Shown piece after piece: positions 1-8,309 of a stretch of 64,000 nucleotides of DNA. The notes under the pieces were generated by a model that did no database searches, had not been told where the DNA came from, and was given only the letters and a program-made list of their open reading frames with translations. A program made the translations under genes and the position numbers. The stretch lies in contig NZ_NEQV01000001.1 in NCBI RefSeq assembly GCF_002799245.1, forward strand, positions 62,001 to 126,000, given 5' to 3'. This DNA is from Stenotrophomonas maltophilia (lineage in GTDB: Bacteria; Pseudomonadota; Gammaproteobacteria; Xanthomonadales; Xanthomonadaceae). Numbering within the stretch: the stretch's first letter is position 1; the number at the start of each line of letters is the position of its first letter.

Positions 1-1714
1 AATGCTTGAGCAGGCTGGCGCGGCGACGCGGGCCGATACCGGGGATGTCCTCCAGCTTGCTGGTCATCCGCGCCTTCTGGCGGCGGCCGCGGTGGCCGGT
101 GATGGCGAAGCGGTGCGCCTCGTCGCGCACCTGCTGGATGAACTGCAGCGCCGGGTTGGCCGCGCCCGGGCGCAGCTCGCGGCCATCGGGCATCACCAGC
201 GCTTCGTGGCCGGCGCGGCGCTCCACGCCCTTGGCCACGCCCACCAGCAGCACGCCTTCCACGCCCAGGTCGGCCAGTGCGGCCTGCGCCTGGGCCAGCT
301 GGCCGGCGCCACCGTCGATCAGCAGCACGTCCGGCAGCACGCCCTGCTCTTCCACCGCACGGCGGAAGCGGCGGTCGATGGCCTGGCGCATGGCGGCGTA
401 GTCGTCGCCGGGCTCGATGCCGCTGATGTTGAAGCGGCGGTACTGCGCGCGCACCGGGCCGGCGGCATCGAACACCACGCATGAGGCCACGGTGGCCTCG
501 CCCATGGTGTGGCTGATATCGAAACACTCGACACGCTTGACCGGCTCGGCCAGGCCCAGCATGTCGCGCAGTGCATCGCTGCGCGCGTGCTGCGCGTTGC
601 GGCTGTTGAGTTCGGTGGCCAGGGTCAGCTGCGCGTTGCGGCTGGCCAGTTCCACATAGCCGGCGCGTTCGCCGCGCACGTTCCACTTCAGCTGCACCTT
701 GCGCTCAGCCGAGGCCGACAGTGCTGCGACCAGCAGGTCGGCATCAGGAATCTCGCGGTCCAGCAGGATCTCGCGTGGCGGCTCGAATTCGATGTAGTAC
801 TGCGAGACGAACGCGGCCAGCACTTCCTCCGGGCTCTCCTCGCCATTGGTGCGCGGGAAGAACGGGCGGGTGCCGAGATTGCGGCCATCACGGAAGGCCA
901 GCAGCAGCACGCAGGCCTGCGACCCCTGCATGGCCACCGCCAGCACGTCCAGGTCGGCGGCGCGGCCATCCACGTACTGGCGGGTCTGCATGCTGCGCAG
1001 CGAGGAGATCAGGTCGCGCAGGCGCGCGGCCTGCTCGAACTCCAGCGCCTCGCTGGCGGCCTGCATCTGTTCGCCCAGCTCGCGGGTCAGCTCGTCGCTC
1101 TTGCCTTCCAGGAACAGCGCAGCGCGGCGCACCGATTCGGCGTACTCCGGCGCCGGCACCAGCTCCACGCAGGGCGCGCTGCAACGACCGATCTGGTACT
1201 GCAGGCACGGCCGCGAGCGGTTGCGGAACACGCTGTCCTCGCAGCTGCGCAGCTTGAACAGCTTGTGCATCAGGTTCAGCGTTTCACGCACTGCGGTCAC
1301 GCCGGGATACGGCCCGAAATAACGGCCGGGAATGGCACGCGGGCCGCGATGCAGGGCGATGCGCGGCCAGTCCTCGCGGGTCAGCAGCACATGCGGGTAG
1401 GTCTTGTCGTCACGCAACGAGACGTTGTAGCGCGGCGACAGCGACTTGATCAGCTGGTTTTCCAGCAGCAACGCCTCGGCTTCCGAGCGCGTCACGGTCA
1501 CGTCCATCCGCGTGATCTGCGAGATCATCGACATGATCCGCGCGTTTTTCGGGCTGCCGTTGAAATAGCTGCCGACACGGTTGCGCAGCGCGCGCGCCTT
1601 GCCCACGTACAGCAGGGTGTCGTCGGCCGCATACATGCGGTACACGCCGGGCGCGGTACTGAGCTGGGCCGCGAAGGCCTTGCCGTCGAAGGCCGGGGCG
1701 GGAACGTCGGTCAT
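1..1714 (-). CDS. uvrC: UvrABC system protein C, 3' end beyond window
   Basis: Excinuclease ABC subunit C, which makes the dual incisions around bulky DNA lesions after UvrA/UvrB loading. About 571 codons are present. The family is usually about 610-620 residues, so only a short C-terminal piece of the (HhH)2 region lies outside the window. The N-terminus carries the GIY-YIG nuclease signature: GVYRMY (residues 23-28) and YVGKA (36-40). The ATG at 1714 overlaps the stop of the upstream NHL gene by four bases (ATGA), so translation is probably coupled. It is the last visible gene of a long lipid A/phosphatase operon; no SOS-type operator is seen in front of it. Identity is clear; the only limit is truncation at the edge. 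Confidence 0.95.
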   Translation of the reverse strand, partial: MTDVPAPAFDGKAFAAQLSTAPGVYRMYAADDTLLYVGKARALRNRVGSYFNGSPKNARIMSMISQITRMDVTVTRSEAEALLLENQLIKSLSPRYNVSLRDDKTYPHVLLTREDWPRIALHRGPRAIPGRYFGPYPGVTAVRETLNLMHKLFKLRSCEDSVFRNRSRPCLQYQIGRCSAPCVELVPAPEYAESVRRAALFLEGKSDELTRELGEQMQAASEALEFEQAARLRDLISSLRSMQTRQYVDGRAADLDVLAVAMQGSQACVLLLAFRDGRNLGTRPFFPRTNGEESPEEVLAAFVSQYYIEFEPPREILLDREIPDADLLVAALSASAERKVQLKWNVRGERAGYVELASRNAQLTLATELNSRNAQHARSDALRDMLGLAEPVKRVECFDISHTMGEATVASCVVFDAAGPVRAQYRRFNISGIEPGDDYAAMRQAIDRRFRRAVEEQGVLPDVLLIDGGAGQLAQAQAALADLGVEGVLLVGVAKGVERRAGHEALVMPDGRELRPGAANPALQFIQQVRDEAHRFAITGHRGRRQKARMTSKLEDIPGIGPRRRASLLKH

Positions 1715-3123
1715 TCGCTGATCGGGACTTCGCTGAGCACGCCGCTGTCGGGGTCGAATCGAAGCACGGCATGTGCATCGGTCTCGGCGATCCACACCGC
1801 ACCCGCGCCTACCGCCAGCCCAGCCGGGCCATGCAGGCGGCGCGGCAGCGGCTGGGTGGTCAGTTCACCACCGCCCAGGCGCAGCGTGCGCAGGCGGCCG
1901 TTGCCGGTATCGGCGATCCACAGCAGCGGGGCGTCCGCGCTCAATGCGATCGCCTGCGGGAACTGCAGGCTGGCCTGCGTGCGCGGGCCATCTTCACTGC
2001 CGAAGCGCCATGGCCCCTGCCCGACCAGCGTCTGTACCAGGTCGCCGCGCAGCTGCAGTGCACGGATCGAGGATCCCAACGCATCGGCGACGTACAGCAC
2101 CTGCTGCACCACGGCCAGCGCGGTCGGCTGGGCAAAGGCAGCCAGATGGCCGCTGCCATCCCGCTCGTCGATGGAGCCACTGCCGGCGCGCCATTGCAGG
2201 CTGCGCTGGCCCAGATGGTAGCTCCAGATACGGTTGTCGCCGGCCATCGCGATGTGCAGCTGGTTGTCGGCGATGGCCAGGCCGACCGGATGATCCAGCG
2301 GGACCTGCCGCGCCTGCGCGACCGGGCCTTCCACCGGCGCACCGGGACGCCCGTTGCCACACAACGTGTCGACCATGCCGGTCAGCAGGTTGATACGGCG
2401 CACGGCGTGGTTGCCGGTGTCGGCGACGTACAGCGAATCGCGTTCCAGCACCAGCGCCTGCGGGCGGTGGAACGCCGCTTCGGCGAGGTTGCCGTCCATG
2501 AAATCGGCGGTGCCGAGGCCGAACTGGCGCAGGATGCGGCCGCCATGGCTGCATTCGAGAATGCGGTGATGGCCGCTGTCGGCGATGTACAGGCGTTCGG
2601 TGCTGACCGCCAGTCCCTGCGGAAAGCGCAAGGACTGCCGTGGTTCCGGATGCAGTTCGCTGCCGCCGCGCGGCGGCGCCGAAGGTGCGCCCTGGCACAG
2701 CGCGTTCAGGGCGCGCTCCAGTTCACCGGGTGCGCCCTGCCCGACCAGCCGCTGCTGCTCGCGGCCCTGCGCGTCCAGCAGCACCATGGTCGGCCAGGCG
2801 GTAACGCCGAAGCGGCGCCAGCCATCCCAGTCGGCATCGAGCAGCACGGGCATGGTCAGGCCCTGGCGCCGCAGCAGCTTCAGCGCGGCACTGGCGTCGC
2901 GCTCGAAATCGAAGCGCGGTACCTGCAGCACCAGCGGCTGCAGCTTGCCCGGGTGGCGCGACAGCCATTGGCCGAATTCGGCCAGGCGTTGCGCACTCCA
3001 GGCGGAGGCCGCATTGACGAACAGCAGCGCGACCGGCCGGCCGCGCAGTTCGGTCAGGGTGCAGGGGGTGGCATTGAGCCAGGTGGCGAACTCGGGCAGG
3101 TCCGGGACGGGCTGGACGTTCAT
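1711..3123 (-). CDS. Thioredoxin-like/NHL-repeat beta-propeller protein
   Basis: A 470-residue protein with a thioredoxin-like N-terminal part (about residues 1-145) followed by NHL-type propeller repeats (about 165-465) with recurring 'LYVADTGNHAVR'-like blades. This order recalls the NHLRC2 class. The segment where a CxxC redox pair would sit reads VNAASAWSAQRL, so the usual active-site cysteines are absent and disulfide reductase activity is unlikely. No signal peptide is evident, so it is probably cytoplasmic. It overlaps both neighbours by four bases (phosphatase upstream, uvrC downstream). The specific function is unknown; a scaffold or binding role is an inference. Confidence 0.8.
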   Translation of the reverse strand: MNVQPVPDLPEFATWLNATPCTLTELRGRPVALLFVNAASAWSAQRLAEFGQWLSRHPGKLQPLVLQVPRFDFERDASAALKLLRRQGLTMPVLLDADWDGWRRFGVTAWPTMVLLDAQGREQQRLVGQGAPGELERALNALCQGAPSAPPRGGSELHPEPRQSLRFPQGLAVSTERLYIADSGHHRILECSHGGRILRQFGLGTADFMDGNLAEAAFHRPQALVLERDSLYVADTGNHAVRRINLLTGMVDTLCGNGRPGAPVEGPVAQARQVPLDHPVGLAIADNQLHIAMAGDNRIWSYHLGQRSLQWRAGSGSIDERDGSGHLAAFAQPTALAVVQQVLYVADALGSSIRALQLRGDLVQTLVGQGPWRFGSEDGPRTQASLQFPQAIALSADAPLLWIADTGNGRLRTLRLGGGELTTQPLPRRLHGPAGLAVGAGAVWIAETDAHAVLRFDPDSGVLSEVPISE

Positions 3124-3608
3124 GACCCGATTATGCCGGAGTCGGCGTCATGCAACAGTCGTGCCACCGCACGTTTTGCAGCATCGTCGACCAGCGACCA
3201 GACCTGTTCGAAATGATCGCTGCCGCCGGTGTATGGATCGGGGATCGCGACCCGCCCCTGCCCGCCCGACCAGGGCAGGTACAGCGCCAGCCGTTCACGC
3301 TGGGCGGCCGACGCCAGGCGCCCGGCATCGCGCAGGTTGGCCTCGTCGGCACACAGGATCCAGTCGAAACGGTCGAAATCCACGGCCTGCAACTGGCGTG
3401 CGCGCAGGCCGCCGATGTCCACGCCATGTCCGGCCGCGCAGGCGATCGCACGGCGGTCCGGCGGCTCGCCGACGTGCCAGTCGCCGGTGCCGGCCGAATC
3501 AACCTGCACCCGCCCGGCCAGCGGCGAGTCATCCAGCCGTGCGCGCAACGCCCCTTCGGCCATCGGCGAACGGCAGATGTTGCCGAGGCAGACGACCAGC
3601 AGCCTCAT
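3120..3608 (-). CDS. Low molecular weight protein-tyrosine phosphatase
   Basis: A 162-residue LMW-PTP. The phosphate loop CLGNICRS gives the CX5R catalytic motif (C7, R13), and the general-acid aspartate is in DPYTGG (D124). Length fits the family (about 150-165). In bacteria these enzymes dephosphorylate tyrosine kinases of the BY type or other tyrosine-phosphorylated proteins, often in polysaccharide export. No BY-kinase gene is nearby; instead the gene sits between kdsB and the NHL gene and overlaps each by four bases, so it is co-expressed with lipid A/Kdo synthesis. Arsenate reductase, which shares the fold, is less likely because the DPYTG acid loop is intact. Confidence 0.92.
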   Translation of the reverse strand: MRLLVVCLGNICRSPMAEGALRARLDDSPLAGRVQVDSAGTGDWHVGEPPDRRAIACAAGHGVDIGGLRARQLQAVDFDRFDWILCADEANLRDAGRLASAAQRERLALYLPWSGGQGRVAIPDPYTGGSDHFEQVWSLVDDAAKRAVARLLHDADSGIIGS

Positions 3609-4378
3609 CGCGCTGCCATCGCCTGCAGCAACCGCTCGGCACGCTCCAGGTCCTCGGGCGTGTCGATGCCCGGCGGGAACGGCTCGGGCGAGATCGCCAC
3701 GCTGATCGGGTAGCCGGCTTCCAGCACGCGCAGCTGCTCCAGCGACTCGACCTGTTCAAGCTGCCCCGGCGGCATCGCGGCGAACTGCTGCAGGAAACCG
3801 GCACGATAGCCGTAGATGCCGATGTGGCGCAGCCAGGCATGGCCTTCCGGCAGCGTGTCCCGGCTGCGTGCGAAACCGTCGCGGTGCCAGGCGATCGGAG
3901 CGCGGCTGAAATACATCGCCTCGTTGCGTACGTTGCGTACCAGCTTGACCACGTTCGGGTCGAACAGCGTATGCGCGTCCTCGACGGCAGTGGCCAGCGT
4001 CGACATCGGCGCTTTGCCGGCGACCAGCGCATCGGCCACCGCACGGATGCCGGCCGCCGGTGCGAACGGTTCATCGCCCTGCAGGTTGACCACCACCGTG
4101 TCATCGGCCCAGCCGGCGATACGCGCGCACTCGGCCAGCCGATCGGTGCCGGAGGCGTGCGTGGCCGCGGTCATCGCCACCTTCACCTCGGCCAGCCCGG
4201 ACAGCGCATCGGATATGCGCTGATCGTCGGTCGCCACCCAGACCTCGCGGGCACCGGCCTGCAGCGCGCGGCGAGCCACGTGCAGCACCAGCGGCTCGCC
4301 GCCCAGCGGGCGCAACGGCTTGCCCGGCAGCCGCGAGGCGGCATGGCGGGCCGGAATGGCGACGACGAATTCGGTCAT
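3605..4378 (-). CDS. kdsB: 3-deoxy-manno-octulosonate cytidylyltransferase
   Basis: CMP-Kdo synthetase, which activates Kdo with CTP before transfer to lipid IVA. The 257 residues match the usual 245-260. The N-terminus has the nucleotidyltransferase signature around [13 protein letters not shown] (residues 10-22). The ATG at 4378 was chosen because it places the [11 protein letters not shown] strand at the start as in homologues; the reading frame stays open to a GTG at 4453 beside the lpxK stop, which is a weaker alternative. The 3' end overlaps the phosphatase gene by four bases. It acts in the cytoplasm with LpxK and MsbA, encoded just upstream. Confidence 0.96.
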   Translation of the reverse strand: MTEFVVAIPARHAASRLPGKPLRPLGGEPLVLHVARRALQAGAREVWVATDDQRISDALSGLAEVKVAMTAATHASGTDRLAECARIAGWADDTVVVNLQGDEPFAPAAGIRAVADALVAGKAPMSTLATAVEDAHTLFDPNVVKLVRNVRNEAMYFSRAPIAWHRDGFARSRDTLPEGHAWLRHIGIYGYRAGFLQQFAAMPPGQLEQVESLEQLRVLEAGYPISVAISPEPFPPGIDTPEDLERAERLLQAMAAR

Positions 4379-4453
4379 GCGGGCGGTACTCGGCAGGCTC
4401 GTTACAACGGGAATGCGGCCAGCGGCGCGTGAATGCAAGCGCCGCCGCGCCAC

Positions 4454-5473
4454 TCAGTTCGGTCGCAGCTTGTCCAGGCGATCGGTCAACGCCACCCAGA
4501 ACGCCGCGGGCAACTCGGCGCGCAGCGGCACCGCATAATGCCAGTCGTTGCCGAACGCGCGGCATTTCACCGCGTCCTTCTCGGTCATCAGTACCGGCAG
4601 CTGGCTGCCGAAGGACAGGTCCTGCGGCTGGTAGGCCTGATGATCGGCGAACGCGTGCGGCACCACGCCGATCCCGCGCGCGCGCAACATGTCGAAGAAG
4701 CGCTGTGGATGGGCGATGCCGGCCACCGCATGCACGCGCTGGCCCATGAAGTACGCCAGCGGACGCGCGCGGCCACCGGCCAGCGGCTGTGCACTGTCGA
4801 TGTGCAGGGCCATCGGCCACTGGCCGAAACCACAGGCCTGCGCCGCCGTCTCCTCATCGGCCTGGCCGAGGTTGACCACGCGGAAATCACACTCGCTGGC
4901 GCGGCTGGCCGGCTCGCGCAACGGCCCGGCCGGAATCATCCGGCCATTGCCGTAGCGACGCTGTGCATCGACCACTTCGATCTCGATGTCACGCGCCAGG
5001 CGGTAGTGCTGCAGGCCGTCGTCACAGACGATCACATCGCAACCGGCCTCGATCAGCGCCTTGCCGGCGGCGACCCGGTCGCGGTCCACGCGCACCGGCA
5101 CGCCGGTCTTCCAGGCGATCAGCACCGGCTCGTCACCGCCCTTGGCGGTCGGCGTGTCGGCCTGTACCCACAGCGGTTTGTCGGCGTCTTCGCGGCCATA
5201 GCCGCGGCTGGCCACGCCTGGCTTCCAGCCGGCCGCGCGCAGGCGCTCGACCAGGGCAATGGTCAGCGGCGTCTTGCCGGTCCCCCCCGCAGTGATGTTG
5301 CCGACCACGATGACCGGTACCGGCAACGAATGGCGCCTGCACCAGCCACGCCGATAGGCGCGCCGGCGCAGCGCGGTGACACCCGCGTACAGCGGTGCCA
5401 GCAGTCGCATCGTCCACGGAACCGGGCTGCCGTCGTACCAGTACGGCGGGGTCTGGGTACCCTTGCCGGCCAT
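4454..5473 (-). CDS. lpxK: Tetraacyldisaccharide 4'-kinase
   Basis: LpxK phosphorylates the 4' position of the lipid A precursor to give lipid IVA at the inner membrane. The 339 residues fit the family. The P-loop is [11 protein letters not shown] (residues 59-69), and a membrane-proximal N-terminal segment precedes it. The ATG at 5473 shares its base with the end of msbA (one-base overlap), the common msbA-lpxK arrangement. It is the penultimate enzyme before Kdo addition, consistent with kdsB following it. Confidence 0.97.
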   Translation of the reverse strand: MAGKGTQTPPYWYDGSPVPWTMRLLAPLYAGVTALRRRAYRRGWCRRHSLPVPVIVVGNITAGGTGKTPLTIALVERLRAAGWKPGVASRGYGREDADKPLWVQADTPTAKGGDEPVLIAWKTGVPVRVDRDRVAAGKALIEAGCDVIVCDDGLQHYRLARDIEIEVVDAQRRYGNGRMIPAGPLREPASRASECDFRVVNLGQADEETAAQACGFGQWPMALHIDSAQPLAGGRARPLAYFMGQRVHAVAGIAHPQRFFDMLRARGIGVVPHAFADHQAYQPQDLSFGSQLPVLMTEKDAVKCRAFGNDWHYAVPLRAELPAAFWVALTDRLDKLRPN

Positions 5474-7221
5474 CAGTCCTGCCTTTCGCGGAACTGCATG
5501 CTGTGCAGGTGCTGGTACAGGCCACCCAGTTCGAGCAGCTCCCTGTGGGTGCCGCGCTCAACGATGCGGCCATGGTCCATCACCAGCACCTGGTCGGCAT
5601 GCTCGATGGTCGACAGGCGGTGCGCGATCACCAGCGTGGTGCGTTCCGGCATCAGGCGCTGCAGTGCATCCTGCACCAGGCGCTCGGATTCGTTGTCCAG
5701 CGCCGCAGTGGCTTCATCGAGGATCAGGATCGGGGCATCGCGCAGGATCGCGCGGGCAATCGCCAGGCGCTGGCGCTGGCCACCGGACAGCAGCGCGCCG
5801 TTCTCGCCTACCGGGGTCTGCAGCTGTTGCGGCATGCGTGCGATGAACTCCCAGGCGTTGGCGGCTTCGGCCGCCGCGCGGATCTGCTCGTCGGTCGCTT
5901 CCATGCCATAGGCGATGTTGGCGGCGATGGTGTCATCGAACAGCATGACCTTCTGCCCGACCATCGCCACCTGCCGGCGCAGGTCGGCCAGCGGGTAGTC
6001 GTCCAGGGCCACGCCATCGAGGGTGATGACGCCGCCACTGGGCTCGTAGAAACGTGGCACCAGCCGGATCAGGCTGGTCTTGCCGCTGCCGGAACGGCCG
6101 ACAATGGCCGTCACCGTGCCCGGCCTGGCAACGAAACTGATGTCGTCCAGGGCGATGCCGCTGTCTTCGCGGTAGCGCAGCATGACGTGGTCGAACGCCA
6201 GTTCACCGCGCACGCGCTGCACGCGGTGCTGGCCCTCATCGCGCTCCACCGGCATGTCGATGATGCCGAACAGGCGCTCGGCGGCGGAAACACCGCGCGA
6301 AATCGATGTCTGTACGCTGGTCAGGCGGCGCAGCGAAGGAATGATGGCCATCATCGAGGTCATCAGGCCCATGAACTGGCCGGCATTGAGGCGGCCCGCC
6401 AGTGCTTCGCGGGTCGACACCCAGACGATCACCGCCAGCGCCAGTGCGGCCAGGAACTGCACCACGCTGGAGGCAGCCGCGCGGGTGACCTCGACCTTCA
6501 TGTTCAGCGCCAGCATCCGGTTGGCCAGGCGCGAGTAGCGCGAGATCTCGTGCTGCTGGGTGCCATGCACCTTCACTTCCTGCTGCGCGGCCAGCGACTG
6601 CTCGGCGGTCTGCGCCATGGTGCCCATGCCGTCCTGGATGCCGCGGCTGATGCGCCGGTAGCGCTTGCCGACGTAGGACACGATCACGCCGATCAGCGGC
6701 ACCACCACCAGCATCGCCAGGGTGACCTTGACGCTCATCTGCAGCATCACCGCCAGCATTGCGATGATGGTGAGGGTATCGGCCACCACGGTCTTCAGCG
6801 CGTCGGCGCTGGCCTGGGTGACCTGCTCGGTGTCGAAGTTCAGGCGGCTGACCATCACCGGCGTCGCTTCGGTATCGAAGTGCGACGACGGCAGGTGAAG
6901 GTACTTCTGCAGCACCTGCTCACGCAGGTCGCGGACCACGCTGCGGCCGGTCTTGGCCAGCGTGTAGTCGCTGACCCAGGTGGCCACGCTGCGCATCAGG
7001 AACAGGCCGAGGATGGTCAGCGGCAGCACCACGGCCGCGCGCGGCTGCGGATCGACGAAGCCTTCGTTGACCAGAGGCTCCATCAGTTTGGTGAAGTGGT
7101 AGCCGGCCAGGGCTTCGACCACCATGGCGATGACCGCGCCCACCATGAACACCCAGTAGGTGCGGGTGTAGCCCAGCAGACGTTTGTAGATCGGCCACAC
7201 CGGCGCGTGATGGGAACTCAT
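5473..7221 (-). CDS. msbA: Lipid A export ATP-binding/permease protein MsbA
   Basis: A 582-residue half-size ABC exporter that flips lipid A-core across the inner membrane. The N-terminal half holds six membrane segments (about residues 18-320). The C-terminal nucleotide-binding domain shows Walker [10 protein letters not shown], signature [11 protein letters not shown] and Walker [13 protein letters not shown]. The 5' end overlaps exbD by four bases and the 3' end overlaps lpxK by one. Its length matches E. coli MsbA (582), and the lpxK context separates it from generic multidrug half-transporters. Confidence 0.97.
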   Translation of the reverse strand: MSSHHAPVWPIYKRLLGYTRTYWVFMVGAVIAMVVEALAGYHFTKLMEPLVNEGFVDPQPRAAVVLPLTILGLFLMRSVATWVSDYTLAKTGRSVVRDLREQVLQKYLHLPSSHFDTEATPVMVSRLNFDTEQVTQASADALKTVVADTLTIIAMLAVMLQMSVKVTLAMLVVVPLIGVIVSYVGKRYRRISRGIQDGMGTMAQTAEQSLAAQQEVKVHGTQQHEISRYSRLANRMLALNMKVEVTRAAASSVVQFLAALALAVIVWVSTREALAGRLNAGQFMGLMTSMMAIIPSLRRLTSVQTSISRGVSAAERLFGIIDMPVERDEGQHRVQRVRGELAFDHVMLRYREDSGIALDDISFVARPGTVTAIVGRSGSGKTSLIRLVPRFYEPSGGVITLDGVALDDYPLADLRRQVAMVGQKVMLFDDTIAANIAYGMEATDEQIRAAAEAANAWEFIARMPQQLQTPVGENGALLSGGQRQRLAIARAILRDAPILILDEATAALDNESERLVQDALQRLMPERTTLVIAHRLSTIEHADQVLVMDHGRIVERGTHRELLELGGLYQHLHSMQFRERQD

Positions 7222-7640
7222 GGACGCACCTCTGGCGCAGTTGCAATGGCGATACGACGGAAACCGAGCTGACCGAGCGCGTCCTGCGCAGTCACCACGG
7301 CCTGGTAGGGAGTGCGCGCGTCGGCGCGCAGCAGCACAGGCTGGCTGCGGTCACTGCCGGCGACGGCGGCGATGGTCTGCTTGACCGACTCGACGTCACT
7401 GCGCAGCACTTCCTGGTCATTGATGAAATAACGGCCTTCGGCGTTGATCAGCACGCTGAGCGAACGCGGCGGCTCGTTGTTGGGCTGCTGGCTGGCGGTA
7501 GGCAGCTGCACCTGCAGCGTCGAGCGCGCATCGAAGGTGGTGGTGACCACGAAGAAGATGATCAGCACCAGGATGACGTCGATCAACGGGACCAGATCGA
7601 TATGCGGCTCATCCTGGGATCGGTCATTGCCGATACGCAT
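7218..7640 (-). CDS. exbD: ExbD/TolR-type biopolymer transport protein
   Basis: A 140-residue energy-transducing accessory protein. A single N-terminal membrane helix (about residues 16-37) contains the conserved proton-path aspartate (D21 in LVPLIDVILVLIIFF), followed by a periplasmic domain. It lies 3 bp downstream of the ExbB-like gene and overlaps msbA by four bases. With ExbB it would form a proton-driven motor for TonB or a TonB-like partner. No tonB is in the window, so the exact partner is unknown. The exbB-exbD-msbA-lpxK order recurs in several gammaproteobacteria, as far as I know. Confidence 0.93.
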   Translation of the reverse strand: MRIGNDRSQDEPHIDLVPLIDVILVLIIFFVVTTTFDARSTLQVQLPTASQQPNNEPPRSLSVLINAEGRYFINDQEVLRSDVESVKQTIAAVAGSDRSQPVLLRADARTPYQAVVTAQDALGQLGFRRIAIATAPEVRP

Positions 7641-7643
7641 CGA

Positions 7644-8306
7644 TCAGGCCTTCGCCGTGGCGGCGTTGGCCGGGCGCGCGGCCGGGGCCGGGTTCAATAC
7701 CCCCGGGCGGCCGTCGAGCGTGTCCAGCAGGGCGCTGGCTTCCTGCTCCATCTCCACCACATAGCCATGGATGCGGCCCTTGAAGTAGCGATGGAACATC
7801 AGCGCCGGGATGGCCACGATCATGCCGGTGGCGGTGCATACCAGCGCCTTGCCGATGCCGCCGGCCAGCTGGTTCACGTCACCCACGCCATGGTCGAGGA
7901 TGCCCAGGAACATCTGGATCATGCCGATCACCGTGCCCAGCAGGCCCAGCAGCGGGCCCGCCGAGGCAATGGTGCCCAGTGCGTTGAGGAAGCGCTCCAT
8001 GCGGTGCACCAGGTGACGGCCGGTGTCTTCGATGCGCTCGCGGATCTGGTCGCGCGGGCGGTTGCGGGCTTCCAGCGCAGCCGCCAGCAATGCGCCCAGC
8101 GGCGAGTTGGCGCGCAGGGTCTGCAGGTGCGCCGGGTCAAGCTTGCCGCGTGCCGCCCAGTTGCGCACTTCCTGGCCGAGGCCGGGCGGCAGCACCTCCG
8201 TTCGCCGCAGGGACCAGAAACGCTCCAGGATGATCGCCAAAGCCAGTACGCCCAACAGCAGCAGCGGCACCATCGGCCAGCCACCGGCCTTGACCAGTTC
8301 CCACAC
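7644..8306 (-). CDS. exbB: MotA/TolQ/ExbB proton channel family protein
   Basis: A 220-residue inner-membrane proton channel subunit. One hydrophobic segment lies near residues 12-30, and two more in the conserved TolQ/ExbB core, which contains LGTIASAGPLLGLLGTVIGM (about 107-126) and a later helix around ALVCTATGMIVAIPALMF. It is the first gene of the operon; the comEC stop lies 3 bp upstream, so it either has a promoter inside comEC or is transcribed with it. ExbB is preferred over TolQ because of the neighbouring exbD and the absence of tolA/tolB. Confidence 0.93.
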   Translation of the reverse strand: MWELVKAGGWPMVPLLLLGVLALAIILERFWSLRRTEVLPPGLGQEVRNWAARGKLDPAHLQTLRANSPLGALLAAALEARNRPRDQIRERIEDTGRHLVHRMERFLNALGTIASAGPLLGLLGTVIGMIQMFLGILDHGVGDVNQLAGGIGKALVCTATGMIVAIPALMFHRYFKGRIHGYVVEMEQEASALLDTLDGRPGVLNPAPAARPANAATAKA

Positions 8307-8309
8307 GTT

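Noticed and set aside
509..2221. Plus-strand open frame of 570 codons opposite uvrC
   Set aside because: Antisense to uvrC with its GIY-YIG motif; composition is typical of a high-GC shadow frame.
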